Shown here piece after piece: positions 20,891-34,500 of a stretch of DNA of 64,000 nt. This DNA comes from Adiantum capillus-veneris (taxonomy: Eukaryota > Streptophyta > Polypodiopsida > Polypodiales > Pteridaceae). Both the position numbers and the translations under genes were made by a program. The notes under the pieces are model-generated. The model was not told the origin of the DNA. It ran no database searches and saw only the letters and a program-made list of their open reading frames with translations. How positions within the stretch are numbered: position 1 is the stretch's first letter; every line of letters begins with the position of its first letter. The DNA lies in assembly GCA_014529385.2 (NCBI GenBank), contig CM043962.1, positions 92,456,180 through 92,520,179 of the forward strand, written 5' to 3'.

Positions 20891-22507
20891 TATGTGTAAA
20901 ATTTTGTAGTGTCTCGTTTGCCATTTTTCTATTGTTCTGATATTTCAAGATAATTAACTTTCTATACTTTTGGATGAATGGGTTGGCATCCTCACCTTAG
21001 TTTGCAAAATGTTCAATTTTTGTATTTCTTACATTAGTCTCATACTTCTACAACTTTTCTTCAAGGTGTTCATACATTGTTGTTTGATTAGTTTTGGACT
21101 CTTTGTGACTATATTGAATATTTACTTAGTGTGTGCATGTGAGGCTTTGTGCACTTGGTAAGATCTTGAGCTTTCTAGGGCGAAGAGATGGTGGTTTCTT
21201 TCTCGGTGCAATTGGTTGTTTAAGATTTTACTAAATGCATGATGAAATTGTGGTCACGAGTGTTGCATTACAATTGCACATGCACAAGAATTAGACAATT
21301 CTTTGCATGATGAAGTTTGCGGTTATACTTCATATTTTCTTCTGGAGCTTAGTCTAGCTTCACGAGGTATACATAAAAGTTTTCAATGCAAATGGAGGAT
21401 ATGAGAGGTGAAGTAATTAAACACAAACAAATTAGACGTGACATGCCCTTCAGCAATTACCTTGTTGTTTGGACTCCTATGTTCAGCCTCAACAATCTTA
21501 AGAGTTGAGATCTTGCATGCATGCATGTGCATGAAAGGCAAGTAGTCATCTTCAAAGTACTTGTTTTGACCTCTATGGTCTACAAGTGCTGCTTTTTTTT
21601 AGATAAAGGAAATTCCTTCATTAAATATCATTTCTTAAAACTCAACAGCAAAGTGAGCTTTGAGTAGCATACTGGTTCACTTTTTCCAAAAAATTAATTA
21701 AATCAACCACCCTCCTTTTTTTTTGACAAAAGTGGAATATTAAGATGGCCATTTACCTAGAGTGACATTGTTTAAGCACTTTAAAACAAGGTGTCCGGAG
21801 ATGGACGTTGGCACTGCCTTTCACTCCAATTATTGAAGAAAGAGAGAGAAGAGAGTCCGAGGGAGAGAAGGAAACGAAGGAGAGAGGGTCAAGCACATAA
21901 CATAGTTGCTAAGCAAGTGAGAGAACACTAAAATGCGTACACGCATGCCTCGCAAAAAGCTAAAATTCTATCCTTTTGATCTTCATGGCAAGCTCAAACA
22001 TTTTAGACCTATTCTTTCCTAAATGACATATTGCACTAGCACAATCCATGCCAATGTACCAACTTCCCCAAAAATCGAACGTGGTTATCTGTCTTTTAAT
22101 CTTATATGCATGTTGAGAATTATTCGATATCTGTCAATTGCCTGATATAAATATCATCCCAAAATTGTTTGAAAAGAGAAACTCTTTTTCATCTCTCTTT
22201 CAAATATAGTGGAAAGCTGGAAAAACCATGATTTCCACTTGCTTTGCAGGCGATAAAAAATGCCTAATGTTGCACAGTTTATCAAGATGATGATTGTACC
22301 CTCGAACCTTCAGATTGAGGCCCTTTTAGATGGAAGTCTTCATCATCTCATCCTCTGCCATTGAATGCCCGCTGATCATACAACCAGAGCTCAAAAGAGA
22401 GGAGCCCCTAGGGTTGACCTTGTCGACGGCTTAAATTCCAAACAGGTGGTAGTCCATCCAATGCTTGGATTGACCTCAAGTGGCTGAGATGCAGAGTACA
22501 TTGGAGT
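20891..22507. other. No gene seen; includes the GCS1 3' flank
   Basis: AT-rich DNA without a supported frame. The last 100-300 bases before 22508 should be the 3' untranslated region of the minus-strand GCS1 gene; I see no strong AATAAA in that direction, which is common in plants. A GA-rich patch lies at 21836-21885. Confidence 0.4.
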
Positions 22508-25500
22508 TCAATATTGTTCTGCCATAACCAAAAGAATTAACGAAGTCCACCCTGTGAATGGATGTGCTCCTTTGCCTCTGCCATTGGCAGCATTGTCATA
22601 CTGTTCCCATAGATAGCCACTCTCATTGTACGACTCGACGACATTCCTTCAAAGAGAGCTAATGTTAAGCAATTTTTCGTGGAGTAAAAACCATTAAAAC
22701 AGCCAGTTCAACTCATCACAGACCTTATTAAGTTGTCGCGTAGTTGTGTATAGATTCTCGATGCAGCATCCTTGTACGGTCCCGGTTCTAACATGTCAAT
22801 GAGAAAAGCCATCAAAGGAGCCCATTATCCATGCCATTGATTACCTTGTGCAACAGTAGACCCTCTACATTTTATACCTTGGGAGTAGCGATGAAGAGCA
22901 CCAAGGACGAGGTAGTTTATATTGATCCACACAGGGCCTCTCCAGTAAGGCGGATCATGCTCTGTGTTGCGTGCCATGTACATTGAACTGCACAATTGAG
23001 CACAGAGACCCCCTTAATGCTGGATGATGCTCAAGAATTGAATCTCAAACTCCACTCTCTTTAGGAAAGGGGTCCTTATGAAAGAAGCATAAGAAGACAA
23101 CTTGAGCCTTCAAAATAATTTCTAGCCACTACTAATTCCATTGCAATCAACATGCTTGCAGGTTAGCTCCTTTTTGAAAAGGTAGGAGAAATTTTCGACT
23201 CAAAAAGGTGTTCTTCTCAACCCTCTATGTGGCTAAGCAGACCATAAAGATGATGCTTGATAAGTCCAAGAAACTTTAATAGTAATGATTGAACCCTGCG
23301 CTATTTACAAAGCTCACCTTGTAGTTGCTAGTGATCGAAGTCCATACGCTGTCCATAGCAACTTCTCATCTACAATTAGGTCTAATTGATTCCTGAGCAC
23401 AGGTGAGTCCTGTAGTTTGTTCACCTTCAGTTAGAGGAATGTCACAAAACTACATGTTGAATCGATACAGCCTTAAAATCCCTTCCCAACACTCACTGCT
23501 GGTATTAGCTTCATAATAAATGGAAAGAGGCTGACATATCCAAAGTGGGGAACTAGACGAAGATAAGGATGCCTCTGCACTGAACGAACCAGTTCTTGCC
23601 TTACATAGCCAGTCTTTGGATCTTGCCATACCTTCCATGCCAGCTTAACCTACATCCAGAGGCCAAGCCTATGGGATCAACATTGACCAATAAACAGCAT
23701 AATAGACTGATTACCTTTTCGGTGTGATTTCCAAAGTCGTAATACCTCCCAGAGACCGTATCATAGTGAAGCTATTTTGTGTTCAAAAACAGATAATCAG
23801 AAGCTGTTCTTAAAAACATCATTTGAATTAAATGGAAAGTACTTTAATACCTTGTTCAAGAGGTCCATATTTGCTAATTGTTCGGCCATCCTCCTATATT
23901 CCTGTCCAAGGCCAGCCATCACAATCAATAGTCTATCTAAAGGTCTTTCTAAATCCTGAAGCATGCAACTTTGGTACCGATAATGCTGGTAGAAGAAAAA
24001 CACACTTACACCACTGTCTTTGCCCAGTAAGGAGGAGATGCGTAACATAGACTTGGTGGCCAGAACCATCCAGCATCGCAGATCTAGATGCCGTTCATCA
24101 GTACTTGGATGAGATGAACGAGGATAATCATCGAGGCCAGAAGAAAGGGTCTAAAGGCAACCATAACAAATTAAATATGGGTCTCATTGCAGTTTCAAAA
24201 GTCCTAACTCAAATCTGCATACCAACCTCCACCACAATCATGCTTCATGACATGAACATAAAGAAAATACATAAATACCTTTGCATTGAGCTCTCGATCA
24301 GTATCTGCATTTCTTCCATGCCAAAAATAGCTCCCAGGAAGCTTTCCTGAGCGACATGAACACGTCATTGTTTAAGAGGCATTTTGAATAAAAGGATAAA
24401 TGTCTTCATCGAGATTTTACAACCCCCCCCCCCCCCCCCCCCAACAAAAAAAAAAAACCCCATCTCACAGAAATAAAGCCACAGATTTTCATTACACAAA
24501 GTGCATAAGAAGACTACACATTGCCTGTGTTTTCGCAAGTTCGCTAGATTTTACAAATTAAAGAGGATGTGCACAGAAAAGGGTTAATATGTGACTCTCA
24601 GAAAACCATCTGCAAACACGTTTTTGCACCCACAACAAAGTATGATTGCAAGAAAAAACCTGCACACTGCCTTACCTTTCAACTGAAAAAGTTGTGAATT
24701 TCCAATTGTCCAATTGTAACACAATCACAGAAAATGTCCATGCCTCAGGAACAGCCAATGCCACATCCAAGGAATCTTATACCGTAGGCATGCATCAGAC
24801 ATTTTTTATTTAAGCTGGACAGCATAAGTGAAGACCTTTCCACTTCAAACTGAAGAGCATTGCAGATGTCCATCCTCAAAAGCATTGACACAGTACAGGA
24901 TTTTCTTACCGACTTGGCTGGTGTTAAACCAGTTGAACCATGCTTGCAGTCTGGGAAAACTTCTTTCCAAAAAAGCACGATCCTCCTCCCCCAACTTAGA
25001 TGCTGATTCTTCAGATAAAGTGGACAAATAATCTGCATAAACAAGCAAAGGCCTGAGAGAGAGTTTGCAATCACAAAATCCAAGTTGCTGCTGTACAACA
25101 ATGCTCTTTGCGAAATGAACAGAAAACTAGACATTCGTGAAGTTAGATAAGACCTCCTGATGAGGTGGTAGTTGTTCAGACATTCAACAAAGTAATGGTA
25201 AGTGCCAAAGGAGAAACCTTGAATTGCTAAAAACAACGTTGGCGGGTTTGCATTGCTTGTATGCTGTAAAACAAACTCCTCAGGAACCTTGCTGAAAAAA
25301 GAAATTATGTATGCTCAGATAAACGAGTGACAACAGCATTGTAAACATGTGGCGGTGCAACAGACTGCAAGTGATTATATTATACCTACGGGATTCCGTT
25401 CCAAGTATTTGTTCACGAGGTATCCAACCATCAACATTCATCAAATCAAGCCAATTACCAATAATCTCCATGCTTACCTTCTTATCCCAACGCCTGTGAA

Positions 25501-28500
25501 CATCACAATCAGTAAAAAGTTCCTGTGAGCAGCTGATAACAATACAACTAAATACATAATTTTTGTATGACTGAAACATGCACCACCAAGTTTTGCAGTT
25601 GTGGTGCCAATCACCAATTTGCACATTTGACACGGTTGCAAAATTTTCTAAGAAATGCCTAAAATCTAAAGCATGATAAGTATATTTAGAAACAAGAATT
25701 GGTTACAATCTCACAAATTTGTCTCATTAGGGTACATCCATGTTTACATAGATAAGGTGCTGCTGCAAAGTGCTATGCAGCCAGATGATTGCCATGCTGA
25801 TTTGCTGGTAACAATTACATGAATCAGGCAACAGCTTGATTCATAACCATTTTTCTTCTCTAGTATCTAGGACAGCTCCTGAAATGAAATCACAGTTTAT
25901 ATGCACAGTACAAATTGGTATGACAGAGCACCAACATTATAGCCTTTAGGGTTGAAAGGGTTGACAATGAGTGGATTTTGACATGGCAATGAAATCGTAT
26001 GAGTGGATCGTATGTAAGATAGCCATTTGCACCTTCCCTTCCATGCAAATTTTCAATCTGCTATCATTCTGACAAACATAAAATAAAATTCTCTTCTGCA
26101 ACAGTTGGTAGCCTAAAGCTCTCATTGCACCTCATGCCTTATGCACTCAAGAAGAGCTTTTGCAACAATGTCATTTTCCATTCAAACTACAACAGATACA
26201 AAATCTATCAGGATATAGTCTACAGCTATTATTACACTTCAGCATCACGATGAACCATGAGTTTGCCTTAACGATACACAAACTCAGTTAGAGACCTTAT
26301 TAGTAGCTGGTGAAAACCTTCATCCCAAAGAAAACCTCGGGGAAACATAGACCGACTGGGAACTGCAGTGTACAGAGCTGAAGGCCAGTAATGCCAGAAC
26401 CTTTGACTGCTGCTTTCACCCTGCAGGTAAATTTTGGAGCTTATAAGGCAAGTAAAGACTCATCAAAACCGAATGCCTACTCTTTGTTACACACTTTGTT
26501 ATGAGGACATGAATCAAGAGCATTATTGGTTTAATGAACCACCCTTTCCAAATTAAAAGGACCATCCTCCCTATCCTCTCCATTGTCACTCTCTGCATGC
26601 CTTCTCTACTGCAATCCATCCCAGCCTCATCCTGCCTCTCGTAGCCTCCCCCTTGCTACCCTCAAACGCCCTCCCAATGTTGCCACCGCATCCCACCTCG
26701 TGTAAGTGTAGATGTTGTTGGGGTATAGGCGCCTGTGCCTTGCCCGGCCGCCCAGAGTCTGGGCGCCCACTGACTTGTATACCTTATACATAGCATAAGT
26801 GTATAGGGTGTTGCTCACTCTGATTGAGTCTCCCCACCCATACATCGTGTGTGTGTCTCCTTCTCTCTCTCTCTCTCCGTCTGTGGTGCTCCCCGATCCC
26901 CTTCAATTGGTATTAGAGCGACAGGTGTGAGAGCGTAGATGGACGGCTTCGCGATGAACTCGTCGGCTATGGCGGAGAGGTCACATATCTGAGCAAAGAA
27001 ATAGAGGAGGCTTGTGGGCAGCCATACAGAGGCTTGCAGGAGAGCTCTCAGGAGCTTCCTAGTGCTCAAAGATCAGTCCACAGTTCCTCTACAGATCAGC
27101 CCACTGTGTACAGCATCTTCCCTCTTCTCGGCAAGCTTTGCAACAGCTACATCGGCGACAGGTGTAGCAGGGCTACAGTGTCACTTCACAGGACAGTTGG
27201 ACAGTTGGACAGTTAGTACAGTTGGTCTAGGCTGGTCTAGGCTGTTTCACACTGGACGGACCCTCTGGGCTAGGAGTGACACGTGGCAGTGGCAGGGTAC
27301 CGACGGTGATCTAGTGGACATCGTGGCCAGGTCACCACATGGCTGACATTTATGAGCCGTTGGTGGCCCTTTATGGTGGTACATATGAGTAGTCGTTTTG
27401 GGCCAATTCTATTATCTTGTACGTAGTCGTCTAGAGTGAGTCTATGCACAGAGCACTGCTTCACCATCCCTGCACATCTGAGCCTCGACACCCCATTTGT
27501 AACTGTGAGTCCTGGGTTGGAGCTGAGTGTGCTGCCACGCCAGAGTCTGTACATGGTTCTGTGAGATAGTCGAGTCCACATGTTCTGGTCCACTTTGTGT
27601 CTTTGTTGTTCTGTTGTTATCCATTGTTTCTGTGTTTCATTCTGTTTGAGTGAGTTTCCATCTGTTGAGTGAGATTGTCACGCACATTGCATTGAAGGGC
27701 ACCCACATTGTAGAGAGCACGACACATTATCTGCGCTACAGGTACTCTCATTTTGGCGATCACGATGGGACCTCAACTGAAGTCTCACTCTGTTGAGTAG
27801 CTGGTTTCTTCGCTTCGCCTGTGCAGCCTGTTGGTCTGGTACAGTTTCACCCTTGACAACTTAATCTAGCTGGTCTAGTCTCTCGCCTTGCTGGTATGGT
27901 CCTCTCTCGCCTTGATCCACCCAGTCCTCGTCCTCGTCTAGTCCTTCCTCATCCTGGTCCAGGCCAGGTGGTCTAGTCACTCGCCCTGGTCTAGTAGAGT
28001 CTAGACCAATGTTCAACCAAGGGAAGGTTGTCTTGCCCAAGTGAAGGTCTTCTTGCCCAAAGCTTGGTGGGGTTGGCGGTTACTGCATGACACATACAAG
28101 GAGGTCATTGGAGCGTCAAAGTGCACTACTGAGTCCTCTGAACTACTGCCATAGACGACGTCAACCCTTGGTGCCCAGTAGAAGCATATTAACCCCATCA
28201 CCCATACCTACTAATACGGCTACCTCCATTCCTTCGACCGGTTCTACATCCTCCACGTCACCTTCACCGGTAAGGCTCTCCCCCATTTTGTTACAGCAAG
28301 CTAGTGAGCAACAGACTCAAGAGCAAGAAGCCATGGAGGAGCTCACAAGTGTTTTGGCAAAGGTGAACATCAAGTTCCCTACCTTTAAAGGTCTCTCCAC
28401 AGAAGATGCAGACGACCATGCTCGGAGGTTTGTCTCTCTTTGCAGAGGTCGTGGCCTCAACAGAGAAGACGCATACCTGGTGCTCTTCCCGTCCACCTTG

Positions 28501-31500
28501 GATGGTCTTGCAGATAAATGGTACAGTCAGTTTGCTGAAAACCACTTTACTACTTGGACCATGTTAAGACAGCAGTTCTGTGACGCTTTCCGACCAGGGG
28601 ATTATCAAGAGAAGATTCTAGATGAGTTGGCCAACCTGTTGCTCCAGCCCAAGGAGACATTTGTAGAGCTCATGACCAGAACAAAGTCCCTGGTCGCCAA
28701 GCTGCCTCAGCAACCAGGGGAATTCATGGTGAAGAAGTGGGTAGAGAAGGCTCTGCCTAAGACTTCTCAACAAAAGCTCAGAGAATCTGGAGGACTTTGT
28801 TGCTACTGCTACTAGAATAGAAGGAGCAAGAAGGCAGTTCACTGACTCTCCTCGGTTAGATACTGCCCCTGTACTCGTGGACAGTCCATCAGACCCCTTG
28901 ACTTCTTTACGAAGGCAACTCGAAGCCCTAAAGTTACAGCGGGCCCTTCAAGAAGAGAGATCCTTCTCTCTTAGACAGGAGAAGCCTCCACATCAAGAGG
29001 CTTGTGATCAACTTAAAAGAGAGTTAGAAGAGCTCAGGTCTCAGCAGGAGACTTAAGGTTATGGTATGGTGTAGTTCATGCCGCTCTCCAGGACACCCTC
29101 CACAGGACTGTCCCCTTCGCTCTTATTGCCACTTCTGCGAAAAATCGGGTCATGAAGATAAGGATTGCTACTATATAAAGGGATTGCACAAAATACAACA
29201 AAGTCTTGGTCCTACTCTCCAACAGGGGTTAGCACCAGCATCCAACATGGTTTCCCACTACGGCCATCCCAACTACATGCCACCTTTGCTCTATACCCTT
29301 GCTGTCCAAGGTATGTCAAGTACTTTCCCGACTCAAAGTTTTTATAATGCTAATGCCACCTCAACCCCTCAGAGCTTCTACACTTCAGCCTCCAACTCCA
29401 TGCAGCAACCACCTCATCCCCCGTTTCATCCTTCCAATTGGCCCATACTCTGCTACAGATGCGGAGAATATGGGCATTATCAGAGCAAGTGTCCTTTACC
29501 TGAGGAGTCCCCTCCTTGTCGTCATTGCCTTGATTCGAAGGATCACTATAGTAAGGATTGTCCAACGCAAAGGGCATCCACGTCTTCAGGCTCGACTCAG
29601 AACCAACAAGATTTCACCTTCCCGAAGATAAACTTGATTACTGTGAACACCGTGCCTCAACCATCACCTGCTACTCATGTGGTTAAGCCACTGCAAGTGG
29701 AGGAGCCTGCTAGTGTCCTTACTCGGGCACAAAGAGCAGCTCTTGGTCTCAGTCTGCCCACAGGTCCACCTCACCAGTTCCCACTTCCTCAATCTGGTCT
29801 ACCTGACCCAAAGGACGAGTCCTTCAAAATTGCTCAGAGCAAACCAACTTCCCTGTTATCTGACATTGATGGAGCCTTCTTGGAAGCAGTGGCTCACTTG
29901 GAACAGATTAAGGACCCAAAGGGAGCCCAGTTCGAAGGCGCCAAGCCCATAGCAGAAGCCATCTTGAAAAATACTTTTCAGCAAGTGTCACTATACGACA
30001 TGCTAAGGCTCGACGCAACACTCAGAAGTGACACCCTGTCAGTCATTCAGTCTCTGTACCCGGGGGCTGGGCCTAGTGGCGGGCACCTCCCTGTACAGCC
30101 CTCAGAGTCTTATTTGATTTCCTATCCAACTGCTCCCCTCACCGATTATAAAAGTCCTCGTCTCACTGTATCTATTCTTGAGCACCAGCTATCCGACGTC
30201 ATCGTTGATGGTGGATCTCGAATCAATTTGATGTCCGAATTCACGATAATGGCCTTAGGTCTACAGCCTACCCGACCTGCTCCTTTCACTGTTACATTGG
30301 CCGATCAGAGAACAGTCTACCCAGTGGGCATAGTCGACAAGGTGGCTCTAAAGGTACAAGATTTCACTTTTAACTTGGATTTTGTGGTAGTTAATCTTCC
30401 CCAGGTAGAGGGAGGTTATCCCTTGCTGATTGGTAGGCCATGGTTGCGACATACGAAAGCACTTCACGACTGGGGAAACAACGCCATGTGGATACATACT
30501 CCTCGCTCCCCGATGCAACCGATTCTTTTAGGAGGTATGGATCCCGTGGTGCAGCAAATTTCTTTGTCAATGGAAACCAACCCTGAACAAGAACAACCTA
30601 CTACACCTGAAGGGTCAGACGAAGATCTGCTGGAGTGGTTAGAAGCTACCAAATCTATGCCGTGCTATGGAGTCTCTATTCACTCCTTGCCTAGAGATAC
30701 ACCCTCTTCCATTGTTTCCACAATAACTAACCCCAATGAGCCACCTGAGCCAGCTCAAAGGTTGAAGGCCATAGAAGTTACTTTGGATGCGCCCTCGGGG
30801 GAAGTCTTTGAATTTGGTGAGCCTATGGAGGAAAATAGAAGTGGGAAGAAATCTCCTCGACAGAAGTTCACCCAACATCAAAAATCAGCCCCATTGGTGT
30901 CTGCTTCTCCCAGAACAAAGCTCCCTTTACAGAGCTCGTCCTGCTTGATGAATTCCATTCTCTTTATAGTTGTCCTGCTCATGGTGGCTGCGCTCTGTAG
31001 CATCTCCTCTTTCAACCAGGGGACCATGGATTTCATCTACTGCCCTACCCACCCCCTCTCTTACCCTCGCCCCTACCCACCCCCCCTCTTACCCTCGCCC
31101 CTACCCACCCCCTTCACCCTCACCCCTACCCCTCCCCACTCTCGCCCCTACCCACCCCCTTCATCCTCGCCCCTACCCTCCCCCTCCCCCCCCTTGCCCC
31201 TACCCCTCCCCACTCTCGCCCTACCCACCCCCCTCCTTCACCCTCGCCCCTACCCACCCCCTTCATACTCGCCCCTCCCCCCCCTCGCCCCTACCCCTCA
31301 CACACACTCGCCCCTACCCAGCCCCCCCCCCCCCCCTCGCCCCTATCCACCCCCTCCCTTTCACTCGCCCCCTATCTATGCTTCCCCACCCCTCTCAGCC
31401 TCAACATGTTTTCCCCCCCACTCCGCATCATAGCTGACTCGCAACTTTCACTTGGTTGCCATCCTGGAGCAAGTTTTTCCTCACCCACCCTGCATGATAA

Positions 31501-34500
31501 GATGGCTCGATGGTTGCCATCCTGTTGCTGCGAAGGCCTTTCTGTTCTGCTATCATGATGGAGCTTAACCCTATAGCTTAACCCTATTTGCGGTGTTACT
31601 CGGGCTTATGGTCATCCCACCTTTCGAGAAGAGTGTTGTTGCAAAAAGTGTGGCAAGGTTCATCTACAACTGCAAGCATAGACCAGGTCATTTTCCTATC
31701 ACTATGGTTAGGGCAGATAAAGATGCATGGAATCAAACTGAGCTTATCTCTTTGCTGGAGAGCATCATTTTTTGCCAATTGGGATTCTTGGATTATGCAA
31801 TCATACTGAGTCCCGCCTATTCAAAGCTTAAAACGTTTGCAAGCAGTGCAGTGTGTTTAAACTCCACTTTTGGGCCTAGAACCTACTTCAATAAAGATGT
31901 ACAGATACAGTAACTAATGGTTTTCTTTCACAGTTTTTTCAGTATTCCTCTCACCGGGACGGTGAGCGGTCTTGTGGCGGGCAACCTGTAGAGCAGGGCT
32001 ACAGTGTCACTTCACAGGACAGGCAGACTGTCACCAGCGTGTGACTACTATCTATCCTTTTTTTTAATTTCTTTCTTAATATCTATTTACTTTCACTTTT
32101 TGGAAACACCCCTCGGGAAATCTAACTGCCCTGCATTGCATAGCTAGTGTGGAACTGTCCAGAGGGAGTCCAGGCCTGAGGGCAAAAGAGCACTAAAGTT
32201 GGACAAGGACTATGGTTAGCCAAGTGGGGTCATTGACTAGCCATACTGGAATCTTTTGTTACAGAGGCTACATTTCAGTTCTGGGTGTGGCTGCAGTGTA
32301 CAAAGAGGGTCGGATGACCTAGAAAGATACAATGGCAGCATCTCCTAAAATTTATTTTGGGACCTGAAAATGTGTTTGCGTCATTACCTCCGGAATGACA
32401 AGGAGAACATTTTCTTACTCTGCCGTGAAGTCAACTGGGCAACCGGTTGGGAGATTTTTAGGCGGCAACCCCGAAACGGGAAAATGCTTGTAAATGTGCC
32501 AAGTGGCACCTTCTGGTGCACTTTCCTCATGCAACAAGAAGTGGCGCTGAATTTTAAGCTGGGAGAGGCTCATTTTCAGTTTTGTCACAGGTTAAGAGCT
32601 ATGGAGTGCTTGCTTTCCCTCTTATGCACAGTGCGATGCCAGGAGTGATGCCCTGCACGCTACGCACTGCCCTCTCTCCCCCCTTTGGCAGTATGTTATG
32701 CCCCACTAGTGGGCTCTTCATTTGACCAATGTACAGTTGTGTGGGTTCATGCGCGATTGCCGAGGCAAGAGCCTCTTGCACAGGTACTAGATTCGCTAGC
32801 GGCTAATCCCCCGCAGATACAGGTGATTCGGAGAGGTTTCACGCTCGAAATCTCGTCCGATTCAAAGGGCAAGTAGCCCTATAGGTGCGGGAGCTCGAGG
32901 ACTTGCTACGGATGCGACCGGCACGCGAAACGGAGCCCGAAACAGTAAATTACAGCCTGCTGTGTATTTTTGCAGGTTTAGGGTTTTGGCCCTAAACGGA
33001 CCCTAATACCCCCAGGAGGTTCGGGGACGCGAGGGGACCGCTGTACAGGTGATCTAGCGCATTTTCAAGGCTGAAAACAGAGAATTCAACGTGCTGCAGA
33101 TACTCGCCAGGTTTTGCAAAGTGCCCGTATGCGTCGGGAAAGTCAGTCAATGCGTGGGAATACTCACTGTGAAGGGTCCTAGTACGGTTATGCTACCGAA
33201 ATCAGGCCGGAACAGTTGAAATTCAGCCAAGTGTGTGCGGGGCAGCTTGTAGGGATCCACAATGTTTATTCCCTCTTTTGAACAATAAAGAAATACCGAA
33301 AGGGGCGCCTAAGTTAGGGGCCAATCTGGTGTCGGTCTACTCATACAGGTGCAATCTAGCAGCCTGTATCCCTCTCCCCTTTGTTGTGTCTTGAAAGTAC
33401 AGGTAAAGTGGACGACAAATTAAATGGGTGAAAGCTAAATCAAGGTTTGAAGTAAAGTCTACCGCCCTTTTTGGATTGAACAGGCCGGTTTCACAGACAG
33501 TTGGACAGTTAGTACAGTTGGTCTAGGCTGTTTCACACTGGACGGATCCTCTGGGCTGGGAGTGACACGTGGCAATGGCAGGGTACCAACGGTGATCTAG
33601 TGGAGATCGTCGCCAGGTCACCACATGGCTAACATTTATGAGCCGTTGATGGCCCTTTATGGTGGTACATATGAGTAGTCGTTTTGGGCCAATTCTATTA
33701 TCTTGTACGTAGTCGTCTAGAGTGAGTCTATACACAGAGCACTGCTTCACCATCCCTGCACATCTGAGCCTCGACACCCCATTTGTAACTGTGAGTCCTG
33801 GGCTGGAGCTGAGTGTGCTGCCACGCCGGAGTCTGTACATGGTTCTTTGAGATAGTCGAGTCCACATGTTCTAGTCCACTGTTGTGTCTCTGTTGTTCTG
33901 TTGTTATCCATTGTTTCTATGTTTCATTCTGTTTGAGTGAGTTTCCATCTGTCGAGTGAGATTGTCACGCACATTGCACTGAGGGGCACCCACACTGTAG
34001 AGAGCATGACACATTATCCGCGCTACAACAGGTTGGAGCTTGGAGCTTCCATAGACATGGAAGCATTGTGAGATTGATGCATTCAGCTCACGCATCGAGG
34101 TGGGAAGTGAGTTTGAGCCTTTCTATGAGCTCAAAGAAGCATAGAAGAAAGTCGTTCAGTTTTTGACAGTTTGACAACAGTCTACTGTTTTGCTCATAAC
34201 TTGAGCTACAAAGCTCCGATTCCAAAACTTTTTGGTTCAAAACGGAGCTGGCTTCAAGCTCTACGACTTTGTAGAAGGAATCGTTTTCTGATTCCGAGTG
34301 CAGGTGGGTCTGAAATTAAAAACACAGAGACTGTTTTTCAGGACAGTTTTGGGCTCTGTTGTTTTCTTTGTTGCAGACAGCTTACCCGTGCACACTGCAG
34401 GTAGCTGGCACATATGAGGTGTTACAAGATCGGGTTTGATTCCCAGGTACAGGTTGAGTCTAGTACTCCCACAGGTGTTGCCAGCTGCAGTTGAGTGGTT

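Larger units (their letters stand above)
27163..34027 (+). mobile_element. Nested non-autonomous Ty3-like element
   Basis: LTRs 27163-27740 and 31987-34027 (the second interrupted by a solo LTR; about 571 bp without it) begin TGTAG and end GCTACA. The target duplication ACAGG is at 27158-27162 and 34028-34032. The internal region (27741-31986) encodes Gag, zinc knuckles and an aspartic protease but no RT, RNase H or integrase. After the first LTR a TTTTGGCGATCACGATGG stretch may be the primer site. Downstream of the protease lie a C-rich tandem array and an unrelated open frame, possibly captured DNA. Confidence 0.9.

Noticed and set aside
27741-27775. Primer-binding site of the nested Ty3-like element at TTTTGGCGATCACGATGG
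   Set aside because: Offset from the LTR end by about 10 bases and not a clear complement of a known tRNA end; kept only as a possibility in the element entry.
31019-31437. Proline-rich protein coded by the C-rich array
   Set aside because: Open in more than one frame because the repeat lacks stop words; no independent sign of coding.
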